Positions 51,250-62,175 of a stretch of 64,000 nt of DNA are shown here, one piece after another. The notes beneath the pieces were generated by a model, which was given only the letters and a program-made list of their open reading frames with translations, did not search any database and was not told the origin of the DNA. Made by a program: the position numbers and the translations under genes. Source of the stretch: Phycomyces blakesleeanus NRRL 1555(-) (taxonomy: Eukaryota; Mucoromycota; Mucoromycetes; Mucorales; Phycomycetaceae); contig NW_017265146.1 in assembly GCF_001638985.1 (NCBI RefSeq), positions 434,001-498,000 on the forward strand. The letters run 5' to 3'. Position 1 is the first letter of the stretch. Each line of letters opens with the position of its first letter.

Positions 51250-52603
51250 ATGAGTTCAAGAAAACATCATCGTAGCCATGATTCTGATGATGAGCAACGT
51301 AGAAGCCATTCTAAAAAGTCCAAAAGCCAAAAGCCGCCAAGCATCTCTGACGATTTAAGAGATCAGATTAAACGTATGTCACTAAAAGCTAGTCTTAAAG
51401 CCCCTAAATAATATTAATAAGTTCTCTAATCTGCTCTACTCATTTAGCCATTACTGAGGAAGATTACTTTGAAAAGGCAACCGAGTTTCGTCTTTGGCTT
51501 AAAGAGGAAAAACGCAAATATTTTAATGAACTTGATTCCAGCGATTCTCGATATTATTTCAAAAAGTTTGTCAAAGCATGGAATCGCTTTGAGCTCCAAG
51601 GTACAATAGTTTTACTTTATTTTAAAAAGTAACTAAATAAGCTACAAGTTAATTATTTAACTTTCTGTACAATTTTATGATGCTATGTGTCTCTGTAATA
51701 CTAAAAAGAAAAAACATACTCATACTCTTGTTCTTACTATTACTCTTACTCACGTTCAATAGAAAAATACTACAAGGGACTTAGTTCGGCACAGCTAGCA
51801 TCGTCAGATACAACTCGGTACAAATGGAAGTTTGCATCAAAAGTTGATCAATATGAGCTTGATACTATCAGAGACAGTGTAGATACAATGACGAGTAGAG
51901 GGGTGGTTAAAGATGAGTCTAATAAAGGTCGGCGAAGAAATGTTGGACCTGCAATGCCTACTAGTCCCGTCATCCGACAGGACCGAGAAAGTAAATAAGT
52001 CTCTATATTACATAACTATGACATGCTTTTATTTATTTATCTATTTATTTGTTTGTTTGTTTGTTATTTTTGTGCGTGTGCCTGTGTGCGTATGTGTGTG
52101 TGTGTGTTTATACTTTCATTTATTTTATTTCAGCTGCTGAAGAACGTTTGGAGGCAGAAAGAATGCGACGAAAGGCAGAATCCAAGAACCTTCGACGGAA
52201 GCGGGATTCTTATCTTGACGAGGTTGCACCAAAAGAAACTGGGCGTGAGGCAATGCTTGAGAAACGTAAAGCTACGAATGCGTTCCACAAACGGGAAAGG
52301 AGTCCGGATGTGGAACTTAGTGAAGCAGATCTGATGGGTGGGGATGATTTCCAATCAAGGTAGGACAGGAGAATAGGAAGGAATTAAATGAAAGCGACTG
52401 GTGCTTATATATTTATATATAATGCATTTAGGCTAGCTGCTGAGAAACAACGAGAAGAACGCCGAAATACCAGAAAGGCAGAATATCAAAAACGCTATGC
52501 ACCTCCCCAGGATAGAGTTGCTGAATACAAGGCAAAAGAGAATGCGACTATTGAGATGTTTAGAAAAATGGCAGAAGAGCAGAAGAGACGTGGTGGATTA
52601 TAA
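51250..52603 (+). CDS. Conserved charged, probably nuclear protein
   Basis: Five exons: 51250-51373, 51448-51600, 51763-51990, 52134-52359 and 52432-52603, giving 300 aa; every junction is phase-correct. The start is Ser/Arg/His/Lys-rich (MSSRKHHRSHDSDDEQRRSH). Residues about 42-105 hold a compact conserved-looking block: EDYFEKATEFRLWLKEEKRK, then FVKAWNRFELQEKYYKGLSS. A long Arg/Glu/Lys coiled-coil tail follows (ERLEAERMRRKAESKNLRRK, KQREERRNTRKAEYQKRYAP). I do not recognise a named family; the composition suggests an RNA-processing or chromatin factor, which is inference only. GT and CA microsatellites lie in intron 3 and just after the stop. Confidence 0.8.
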
Positions 52604-55028
52604 GAAATACTCTTATATGTACTTTGTGTGTGTGTGTGTGTGTGCATGTATATATACATACATGTTTATGTGGCTGTGTGGCTGTGTGGCTGTTTCGGCT
52701 TTATTATCGAATTTGCATATTTGTATATTTAAAAATAATCATAAATATAACTATTGTACTGTCGATGGGTATGCTCATAATTACAAATGAAAAACCTTGT
52801 ATCAAATGTTCATATTGATTATAGGCTCCTTATCATAGTGATTGTTTGTTTTACTTGTAAAACTCTAACCTTTTTCAATCAATATAGTGTGATCAACATT
52901 ATTGTGTAAAGCACACATACAATATAAAGTTTTCATCCCAAGTTCTCCATTTTTGGCTACCCTATTGCCTTACAAAACTGTTATAAAAAGCCTAAATTTA
53001 TTTAACAGTACCAGCCACTATACTTTGTTAAATTTCGAAATAGAGCATTTAACTAAAAAATTAAATAAAAGAAGATTGTGTGAGTTAGCACTTTAGGTCC
53101 ATTTTGGTTTCTTTATGTCTAGTGTAGTCATAAAATTTGCAGGAAATACCATCAAGAAGCAAAGAAGCCAGCCATGCGAAGTTTGCTGACAAGGTAGATT
53201 GGCTGACCAAAATTTATTATTGAATAAATTTACACTATACATGGTAAGAAAGCAGTCAAAATATTAAACATGTTCACTGCCTGTCTTTCCAAAGTTTATG
53301 TTATTATTATATTACAAAATTCACATTGAAAGTACACCGTTGATAGCCTTTCCCTCTTTCTTCCTTTCTCTTCCTATGCATCATAGACGAGAGTTTGGTA
53401 TAAAAATCAAAAAGGTACACAGAAGAAGAGCCAATAAGAATAAAGCAATATGAAATATTCTCTTTTCATAATAACAATAGCAATAAAGTATTATTTTAGT
53501 TTGAAGATTATGATACGATTGATAGAGCTCATTGTGAGATAAGCTTTTCGAATACAAATAGAGCCCTCTAATGTGGCATTGTAATTTCGATGATTAGTAT
53601 ATATTATGGGGCTTCGATTGCCATATATCATCAAACAACTTTGCGCACAAAACCTTTCTATGCAATTTTTAATCCTCTTTTGGATATAGACAAGCTTTTA
53701 TTTATAAACTTTTTTTGTATTAATTTGTTTGAGTTCAAAGTTTCTTGACTCATATGATGTCGAGTGTAGACAAAAGGTGCGTAATACATAGGTAAAGATA
53801 AAGAAGATACAATATTTTTGTGCGTGTATATCTTGTGAAAATAATAGAAATCTGTATGTAGATATATTGAAATATTGAAATATTTTCTGGGCCCATTTGT
53901 GCTTCATTGTATATAGATGTGTATATTTATGCTTATTTCTCCTTATTATTTTTCAAAAGAAGATTAAGAAATAAATAAATAAAAATCTTACTGTATGTAC
54001 CGGGGCACTCTTTAGAAATAGCGCTAACGGAGCATTCGGTGTTGTCCTCAACATTTAAACATTGTGTCTATGTGTCACAATTTTAAATATATAAAATATA
54101 TATATAAAAACGGGTGGGTTGTTTCTCTTCTTAGACTCGCTAGGTAAATTTGTACTTTTCAAAAGCTAATAAAAAGTAGGACAACCTTACGGACAGGTTG
54201 AGGGCACGTGACGTTACGTAAATCATGTGTTTATGCTACTTGAATCTTTTGATGGGACTAGCGCTCCACTGTAGGAAATGGCAGGATTTATAACTCTGTA
54301 CTTGCAAAAAATCTACTAGCGCTTAGATTTTCCAGCCAATAAAATATCATAATTTAGCAATTTAATATTATTTTTAGCAAATATGACTCGTGTAATTTTA
54401 AATTATTTTGGATCTAATCCAATCAAATATTCTAAATATAGCAAATTAACACTTTTTTTAGGTATCTCTATTCTTATAATTTGTTCAACAAATGCATGAT
54501 GTTTTACATTGGAATCTTATGGTTTCTTCGCCCAAATAATAAAAGTATAAAAAGAAGAAGTACTGGTTTATGTGATATTTAGTAACGGTCTAAGCTATAA
54601 GTCTGCTATATAATTTGCATATATCTATTGCTATGAGCTACTTTCTACCTTTTTTTATTTAAAAAATGATAATACTACTATTTTCTAAATACTAAACTAT
54701 TGATGAAGACATGTATATTGCTTAATTGCTTCTGTTCATCAAAAGTTATACGCCTGTTTTGTATTGACATTACTATGCCCGATCCCTACTTTTAAAAAAC
54801 CAAAATACATATTCCATTCAATTCTCAAAACCACTTCTAATGAGCATGCGAGTAAGCTTGAAAATCATATAAATGATACAAATATCTTTCAGTCCATTTT
54901 CCTCAAGTTACTTGCTTTTGTCAACTTCACTGCTTTATATTTATCAATATTAATCTTGATAACTATTAAGCGTATTTCTTTTAGAAGTCTTGAACAATTT
55001 AGGCTTTTGTAAAAAAGAAACAATATTC
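52604..55028. other. 2.4-kb AT-rich intergenic region
   Basis: Starts with a TG microsatellite (about 52624-52645). At 54183-54200 ACCTTACGGACAGGTTGA resembles the TIR family seen at 21966. Small open frames show no recognisable motif. No tRNA or rRNA seen. Confidence 0.5.
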
Positions 55029-55404
55029 GGTGTGGACAGACTAAAAGCCAAAAAAAAGGTCAAAAAAAAGCAAGACTTTAAGCTATATTATTGGACAAGA
55101 ACTTTAATTAATTTTGCCCTTTTTAATCGTCTCCCATTGTCCTTTGGATCGAGAAGAAGAGCATGCCTTTGATGAAAACTATGTGATATAGAGTGCAAGG
55201 TCTAGAGTAACTCGTGATAAAAGATCCACACTTAATGACAGAGATGGCATTATAAGCACAATTTTACCTAGTATGTACTTGCACTAACTTTGAACTATTT
55301 TTTCTTAAAAAAAAAGGTGTGGACAATCATAAATTAGTCTGATTGCCCAAGTTCAGGATGAACTTGTTTTACCCTTTTTTCTGCCCTTTTAGTCTGTCCA
55401 CACC
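55029..55404. mobile_element. 376-bp element with GGTGTGGACAGACTAAAAG inverted ends
   Basis: The 19-bp end GGTGTGGACAGACTAAAAG at 55029-55047 is perfectly inverted at 55386-55404, and GGTGTGGACAATCAT recurs internally at 55317. No coding sequence recognised; probable MITE. Target duplication not clear. Confidence 0.65.
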
Positions 55405-55810
55405 AACTGTAGTAAAATTCAGTTTCCTTTTTCAGATCAAATTGTGCCCAAAAGATTAATCGTTTTTTTCTAAAGACCGACCAGCTTTTTCGAAGCAATG
55501 CCCAAGTGGCAGTTGTACGACTATACAGATATGGACATGGGGCCAGGTGACGGGGCCAGGATGAAGGTTTAGTACTCCAGAATTGTATTACCGGAGCTTC
55601 CATGTTTAGAACATGTCCGTATCATCTTAGGGTTGGACGCCTTTCTTTGACGGACCGAATCTTAAATCAGGACACATCATAATACGATACAAGAGAAGTT
55701 GAAATAGGGTACATCTGCTTTTCATTTCATTTCCTTTTCTTCCCTTTTCTTTCTTAAATTTCTGAATTTATTTATCCAAAACTCAAATATCAAATAGTAA
55801 TAGCAAGGAG

Positions 55811-56656
55811 ATGGCATTACGGAACTGCGATTCGACCATAACAACCCTGGGCCTAATACTTGGTGTGACCAGCATGATTGGCTTGGCAGTATCACTTTTG
55901 ACACTTTTACCTATGAATGTCTACAACACAGTAATCGCCCTGAAATCTCTCAAAGATCTTTTGCAATACGAATACATCAAACATGGCCAGCTAGGGTCCC
56001 TTTCAAAAGAAGTCCAGCTTTGTCTAGCCTTTCTAGCTGGCTCGATTGTTTCCTCTCTCACCACAGTAATAATGGTGTTTGGCGTCTGCTTTCGCAGCAC
56101 CAAGTCACTAGCCCGCGTCGACCACAACTCAACCCCTCCCGTTCCAACCACACCAAAGGGATATGTGGGGCTTATTTCCAGAGAACGCGAACTTGATCTT
56201 GAATCTGCAAACAGATCCCGACAAGAGAAATCGTACGATAGACCACCATCAAAATGGGTTTGCTTGACTAAGCGCTTTATGTATATATCTCAAATTATTT
56301 GGGCATGTTTTGGTATGTTGCATCTATCTTTGATACCCTTATTCCTTACACTAATCATACTTGCTAATAAATAAATTAAAATAACAGGTACATATCTCTT
56401 ATTCTTTATGGATCTCCCAGCAGATGCTTTACCAGATAATGTGTTCGGGTCAGCCGTATTGTCGCTCTCTATTCTTTGGCTAAACTATGCTATATTATCT
56501 GTTTTCACATTCATATTGCTCTTTATTTCCTTCCTGCTTATTCTCGGTGGTGGAAGAAGAGACAAGAAGAAGTCCGGCGTTTCCAGAGCTCGGAAATATG
56601 GAATACAAGTATCTCACGAGAGAACTCCCCTCCTGAAAGAATCTCCTATATCCTAA
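55811..56656 (+). CDS. Multi-span membrane protein with dileucine sorting motif
   Basis: Two exons, 55811-56312 and 56388-56656, giving 256 aa. Hydrophobic segments at about 11-33, 70-93, 155-175 and 187-220 suggest four membrane passes with a tetraspanin-like spacing but without its CCG signature. The loop between segments 2 and 3 is about 60 residues, hydrophilic and Pro-rich. The C-terminal tail carries SHERTPLLKES, an acidic dileucine-type signal (E-x-x-x-L-L) used for sorting to the vacuole or endosome. I cannot name the family. The intron sits in the third membrane segment (WACFG|TYLLFF). Confidence 0.75.
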
Positions 56657-57603
56657 ACCACATTTTCCTTTTTTGTATCAGTGCATAACTCATCCAGACA
56701 AAAACCCACCCTCATGTATCATACCCCTTTACTCCACATCCCTTACATATAGTGCATCATCTTTATTATATATATATATATTTATTTATTTACATATCAT
56801 CTCTTTTAAAGTATATTAGCTAATTTTATCAAAATATTTCAAAGTTACAACAGCAACAACAACAATAATAAATAAATAAATAAATAAAAAAACAAGAAAG
56901 ATAAGAAATTGTACTTTTTTTTTGTAATATTATTATCATTTACTTATATTGTTTGTGTCTCCTCGTGCTTCTACAGTGAGTAGCATTTATCAGTGCACTC
57001 AAATACCCTGTTTTTCCTTTCAATGGGCAGATTGATCATGGTTTAAGCCACTCAATTGTACAAAGAGTACCAAAATCAAAAGTAACGTAGTATTTATTAT
57101 TTATCATCAAGTATTAATTAATTGCAAAACTGATACTATTGTATTTTATTTTACACATGAGTAAAATATGCGAGCAGTTTTAAAGTTGCAATTATCAATA
57201 AATACCAGATACTAAAATCATACATAAATAGTTAATAGTAAGAATCAGAAATAATTTACACTGTACGTTCAGAAAAATATTCGCTCGTCTATCAATACAT
57301 TTTAGTGAGCCAATAATAATCAATTAGATTTATCTCTTAGATTCATACAAAAGTTCTACTGGAAATCAAACAATGCACATCCATATACATACATATATAA
57401 AATATCTTCTAACGTTCTTTTTCAAGCCTACACCAAAGCACTAAAGGCTTAAGGATAATTGTACTTTTTAAAGGAAATTTTCTACTTTTTATTACATGAC
57501 AGACCATAAAGGTGGCTTTTTTATATATATAAAAGTAAAAAAAAAGTAAAAAAAAAAAAGTAAAAAGAGAATGCCTTAGATCTCATCAAAAAATAATAAT
57601 ATA
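56657..57603. other. AT-rich intergenic region before RPR2
   Basis: A TAAA repeat at about 56870-56890 and several A-runs near 57535-57565. No exon recognised. Confidence 0.5.
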
Positions 57604-58220
57604 ATGGCCAAAAAGAAGCAAGGCATTCCAGGTGCTAATCAACAACAGCTCCAAACTTATCAGCGTATGAATTTCTTGCATCAAGCAGCTACCTTGATGT
57701 CAACTATTATTCTTCCAACACAAAATCAACCAACCACATTAAAAAATAAGAAATGGAGCAATACAAAATCTACCCATACTCTTCACCCACTTGGGCAATA
57801 TTACAACAGCACAATGAAGAAGATTGGACGAAGAATGGTATTCCGTCTGTAAGTTGACTTGCTTAATCATAGTCATCGATAAACAATGAAATCCTTTTAG
57901 AGATCCGAATGTTAAGCGTACCATATGTAAGCAGTGTGATTCTACTCTTGTGCCTGGCCTCACCAGCTCAATTCATGTAACCTGTAAGTCATCAAAGCTA
58001 TAAATCATAATCATATCTGCTTAAAGAATTGAGAGCTCACGATTTTACTTTCTTTTTTATTTATTTCATTTCAGCAAGACCAGAAACAGCAGTCATTACA
58101 ACATGCAAGGTGTGTGGAACGACCAAGAAGTTCTTGGCACGCAAGAAACACAGTCTGTTTAGTAACCGGCCAGAGAATCTAGTCGACCGAGCCAATCCAA
58201 ACGCAGACAAAAACACCTGA
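57604..58220 (+). CDS. RPR2: RNase P protein subunit RPR2/RPP21
   Basis: Three exons: 57604-57848, 57901-57983 and 58075-58220, giving 157 aa. Rpr2/Rpp21/Snm1 proteins are zinc-binding subunits of nuclear RNase P or MRP and help mature the 5' ends of tRNAs. Seen: the N-terminal helical QRMNFLHQAA block, then YYNSTMKKIGRRMVFRLDPN with VKRTICKQC following, and the partner pair TTCKVCGTTKKF. The four zinc ligands are C91, C94, C120 and C123. The basic C-terminus (ARKKHSLFSNRPEN) fits RNA contact. Length is typical. Confidence 0.92.
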
Positions 58221-58511
58221 ATAGTTATATATATATATATATAAATATATATATATCAAGAGCATAACTTGCTTGTACTTATATAAACACAAAGAAGTAA
58301 ATACTGTACACACAGAAAGTATCACCACGCCTAGGATATCAAGCGGAGTGACATCATTTTAAGACGATAAAGTTGAACTTTGTCTGATTTTTATTTTATT
58401 TTACTTTTACTTTATTGTATTGCATTATATTTTACTGTACTGGATTGCACCTTATTGTATTCTACTTTCATTTGACTACTTTTTCTTTTATTTGGTTTAT
58501 TTGTGATTCCA

Positions 58512-61194
58512 ATGAACGATGAATACGATAGCGTGCAGTGGAACGTTCATGCCACCACAGATGCATTACCTGACAGGAACGATCCTCATTTGATGTTCAG
58601 TCCAAATTCTCAGCACAATTATTATAACGATAACCAAGTAATATACTATTAGTTTTAGCTGTTGCTTCGATTATACCATTACAAATCTTGATGGCATCAC
58701 AGCGCTGATTTTCCTGTGAGGTTTGGCTAATGTAATTCTTTCTTATACAAAGTCGATTGATGCTTCAGGAACTACTAGTCAATTCTATGCAGAACCAAAC
58801 AATGGCTCGCCTCTTGCAAATTCTCCAAAGTACAACACACAATCTACAGCTACCCACTCTCAATCCTCCACATCACACTCTCCAAAAATAGAGTCAGTCC
58901 AGAATGAGCAAACTGAAGAAGCTAAAGAAGCGATGCCAATGATAATTCGAGTGGAGGATCCTCAAAAACGATCCGAAGGTACCAGCTCATATGTGGCCTA
59001 TCTAATTGCTACCAATGTAAGTTGGAAATTAACTCTGTCCCTTGTCTTTTATGTATATATGTGTATGTGCGTGGGAGTAATTTAGATTTTTGTGGAAAAA
59101 TCTCGAGAAAATAGCATTATGCTTTAACAAAGAAACAAAAAATTAATCAAAATTAGCTTATAAAAAACTCATCAATTCATCCAATTTTCTTTTATCTAGA
59201 CAACCGTACAAACCTTTTCTTCACCACAACCTCGTCCAGTCAGGCGGAGATTTCATGATTTTATATGGTTGCATGATGTACTGGCCTTGGAATTTCCTGC
59301 ATCTGTCGTTCCTCCACTCCCAGAAAAGCACCGGATGAGTAAGACTTGCACATACACACACACACACACACATATATATATATTATAGCCATTTTATTTG
59401 CTGTGATTAACACTTCTCTCTCTTTTCCTTCTTTTTGGGCGGGTTGCTTCTTTTTAGAATACGTCAAGGGCGATCGGTTCAGTAGTGAGTTTATTGAACG
59501 GCGAAGACTAGGGTATGTAAAGCTTTTTGCCTAATATAATAATAATAATAATTTAAAAGGTAATGGTTCTTATAAACAATATAGTCTTCAGTGGTTTATG
59601 GACAGAATCGCACGTCACCCTTACCTGCAGCAATCACAATCCACCAGGTTATTCCTCGAGTCTGCAGACTTTGTAAGCAATTTGTTTTTTTAACATATAT
59701 ATATATTCAGCTTTTGATACGTATATCCTTCAACCAGAAAAATGATCAACAAGCGCAATCGAGAAGAGTACCGCGTGTAACATCTGTACTAGACACATTA
59801 AGTGATACCTTGCTGAATGCATTTGTTAAAGTCAAAAAACCAGATGAGCGATTTGTTGATATGAAGGAAAATGTGGACAAACTTCATGATAATTTGGATA
59901 CAGTCGAGAAACTATATTCACGAATTAGCAAGAGGCAGCAAGGCAAGTAATTAGTTAATACACATCTATAAGTTTGACAAAGTAGTTAACATACTTGTAT
60001 TTATATGCCTATATGTGATTTGCTTTACTATTTTTTTCTAGAACTGGCAAAAAATTACAGTAATTTCTCAGCCAGCATCAAAGGTTTATCAATGATAGAG
60101 AAGGATGCAGCTCAACCACTGCAACAGTTTGCAAAGTCTATCGAAGAATATTCTATTGCTATGGCTTCAATGGTTTGTATATTATATATACGGACACACA
60201 TATATATAAGGCTCTTGGGATCTTGCATTTTCTTACAAAATAATAATAATAATATTTTAAAGAACAACAAAGAAGAGCTCCATTTTCTCAACGATGTACA
60301 CGAGCTTTTGGCTTACTGTAATGCTACAAAGGTAAAATTCTGATCTTATATGACGTGTATAATTTTACGTACAATTAATCTGTATAGCTGCTATTTTGTA
60401 GGAAGTTCTCCATGAACGCGATCAAAAACAAGTCGACTTTGAAGAGCTTTCAAATTACCTCCAAAGAGCAATTCAAGAACGAGAAAGAATAATGTATCCT
60501 GGAAGGAATATGGGAGATGGGTCAGGTCTAAACATTACCGAATTTATGGCTGATAAGATGAATGAAGTACGCGGAACTGATTCTAATAGAGCAAGAGAAG
60601 AACGATTGCTACGACTTCAGGCAAAGATCAACGAGGTTCGACTTTTTTTTTTAAAAACAAAATCATTTATTTATTTTTATGGTTTTTATGCATATGTATG
60701 TATCTACAGCTTCAAGAAGAGGTAGCGCGCACCAATGATGCAAACAACTATTTCTCAAGCCAAATGGTCAGAGAATTTGATATTTTTCAGGGTGCCAAAT
60801 CAAGAGAACTGAAACAGGGTCTTGCATCATATGCTGATTGTCATATTGAATTCTGTCAAAAGGTAAATACAGAGAAAAATAAATTGCTGTAGATCATTAA
60901 ATTATGAATACCTTGCGGTGGTTTACTTGTTAATAATAACAATAACAATATTATTATCATTATTAGGGTATATCTATATGGGAAAATATTATACCTGTGC
61001 TAGAACAAATAAAGATTGATGGAGATAAAGAAGAATATCAGTCGAATGAGCAAGCAAGTACATCTACTATGAGTGTATATGAGGAACACTACAGAAACCG
61101 AGAAGAAGATGCCGAAAGTGAAGAAAGTGAAGACCAAAACCTGCCAAATCTGAACTACTACAGCAATTACAACTTTGTTACTGATGAGTACTAG
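58512..61194 (+). CDS. SNX4: Sorting nexin SNX4 (Atg24), PX-BAR
   Basis: Eleven exons: 58512-58637, 58753-59016, 59200-59338, 59458-59512, 59585-59672, 59738-59942, 60042-60172, 60263-60331, 60402-60635, 60710-60862 and 60967-61194, giving 563 aa. SNX4 recycles cargo from endosomes and serves autophagy and pexophagy. A Ser/Gln/Pro-rich N-terminus is followed by a PX domain (about 105-210) with VRRRFHDFIWLHDVL (phosphoinositide-binding Arg/Phe), VVPPLPEKH, and FIERRRLGLQWFMDRIARHP. The rest is a BAR-type helical domain: DTLSDTLLNAFVKVKKPDER, LHDNLDTVEKLYSRI, DCHIEFCQKGISIWENI. A tail rich in Glu/Ser/Asn ends at Tyr. Intron 6 must be GC-AG (donor CAAG|GCAAGT at 59943); the nearby GTAATT breaks the frame. 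Exon 6 could start 27 nt earlier in frame. Confidence 0.92.
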
Positions 61195-62175
61195 TGTGGT
61201 AACATTTTCATTTTCATTTACATATACATTTCTACAAAGATATATTTACATCTACATCTATTGCAACAAACCAATCAATCAATCGAACAATCAATCAATC
61301 AATGTAAATCTTAGGGGACAGGGCGCTATACAAAATAAAAGCAAGAAGTCCGATACTTAACTTTTAAAGTGAGGTCTGCTCGCTCTCCAAGGGTTCCCCA
61401 TTGAAATGAATAGTTATTCTATATATGAAGAAAGAATAATCAATCAGCTAATATTTGTGTAGCTGGTCTAAATTTTGATAACTATGTATACTCATAAAAA
61501 CTAAGTGCAAAGATTAAAAGAGATATTGCTATATTTTAAGATTAAAAACCAAAGTGCATGCGAGAGATATAGTGCGACTTTCTTTTATTGAGAAAAAAGT
61601 TAATAAGATGATCTTCTATTGCTATTCATATTATGCGTTTATATATACAGAGTTTCGCATTCAAAAATTAGAAAATCAAAACTTTTCTGTGATAGTCTCG
61701 GTTTAAATGCAAGAAGGTCTGTCCTTTAAAAAAGAGATATAATTTATTTTTTAAAAAAAATTGGCTATAGTGTATTTTTCTTATAATCAGGAAGAATTAT
61801 TGGACTCCGATATTTTTTTCAAAAGGCAAAAACTTTGTCGGAAATGTCAATACAAAAAAACCGTTGCTCATGGACACGGAGAAAGTGTTTCTGAAAAGAA
61901 CTGTGCGAGCAGCTTGTTTGTAGTGACATTTCCAACAAAGTTTTTGACTTTTGAAAAAGTGTGGTGTTCCAATTTAATAGCAGGGGAAGAGAAATATTGA
62001 GACTTGAATCTACATCTCTGATGGCATCTCAAGGCAGATGTAGAGAATTATATATCCTAAATTAGTAATTGCGTGTAACATGCGGAGTATAAACCACGTT
62101 TTTGGATGTGACAGCTGTCTATCAAGACTGCCCTGAAAACACTTCTTTTACTTTTACCAAAACAAATTCTTAAAA
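61195..62175. other. Intergenic region before the DDE transposase relic
   Basis: Contains a CAAT repeat near 61272-61303. A short open frame at 61761-62000 has two CxxC-like Cys (KLCRKCQYKK) but matches no family I know; it may belong to the adjacent transposon. No TIR found. Confidence 0.45.
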
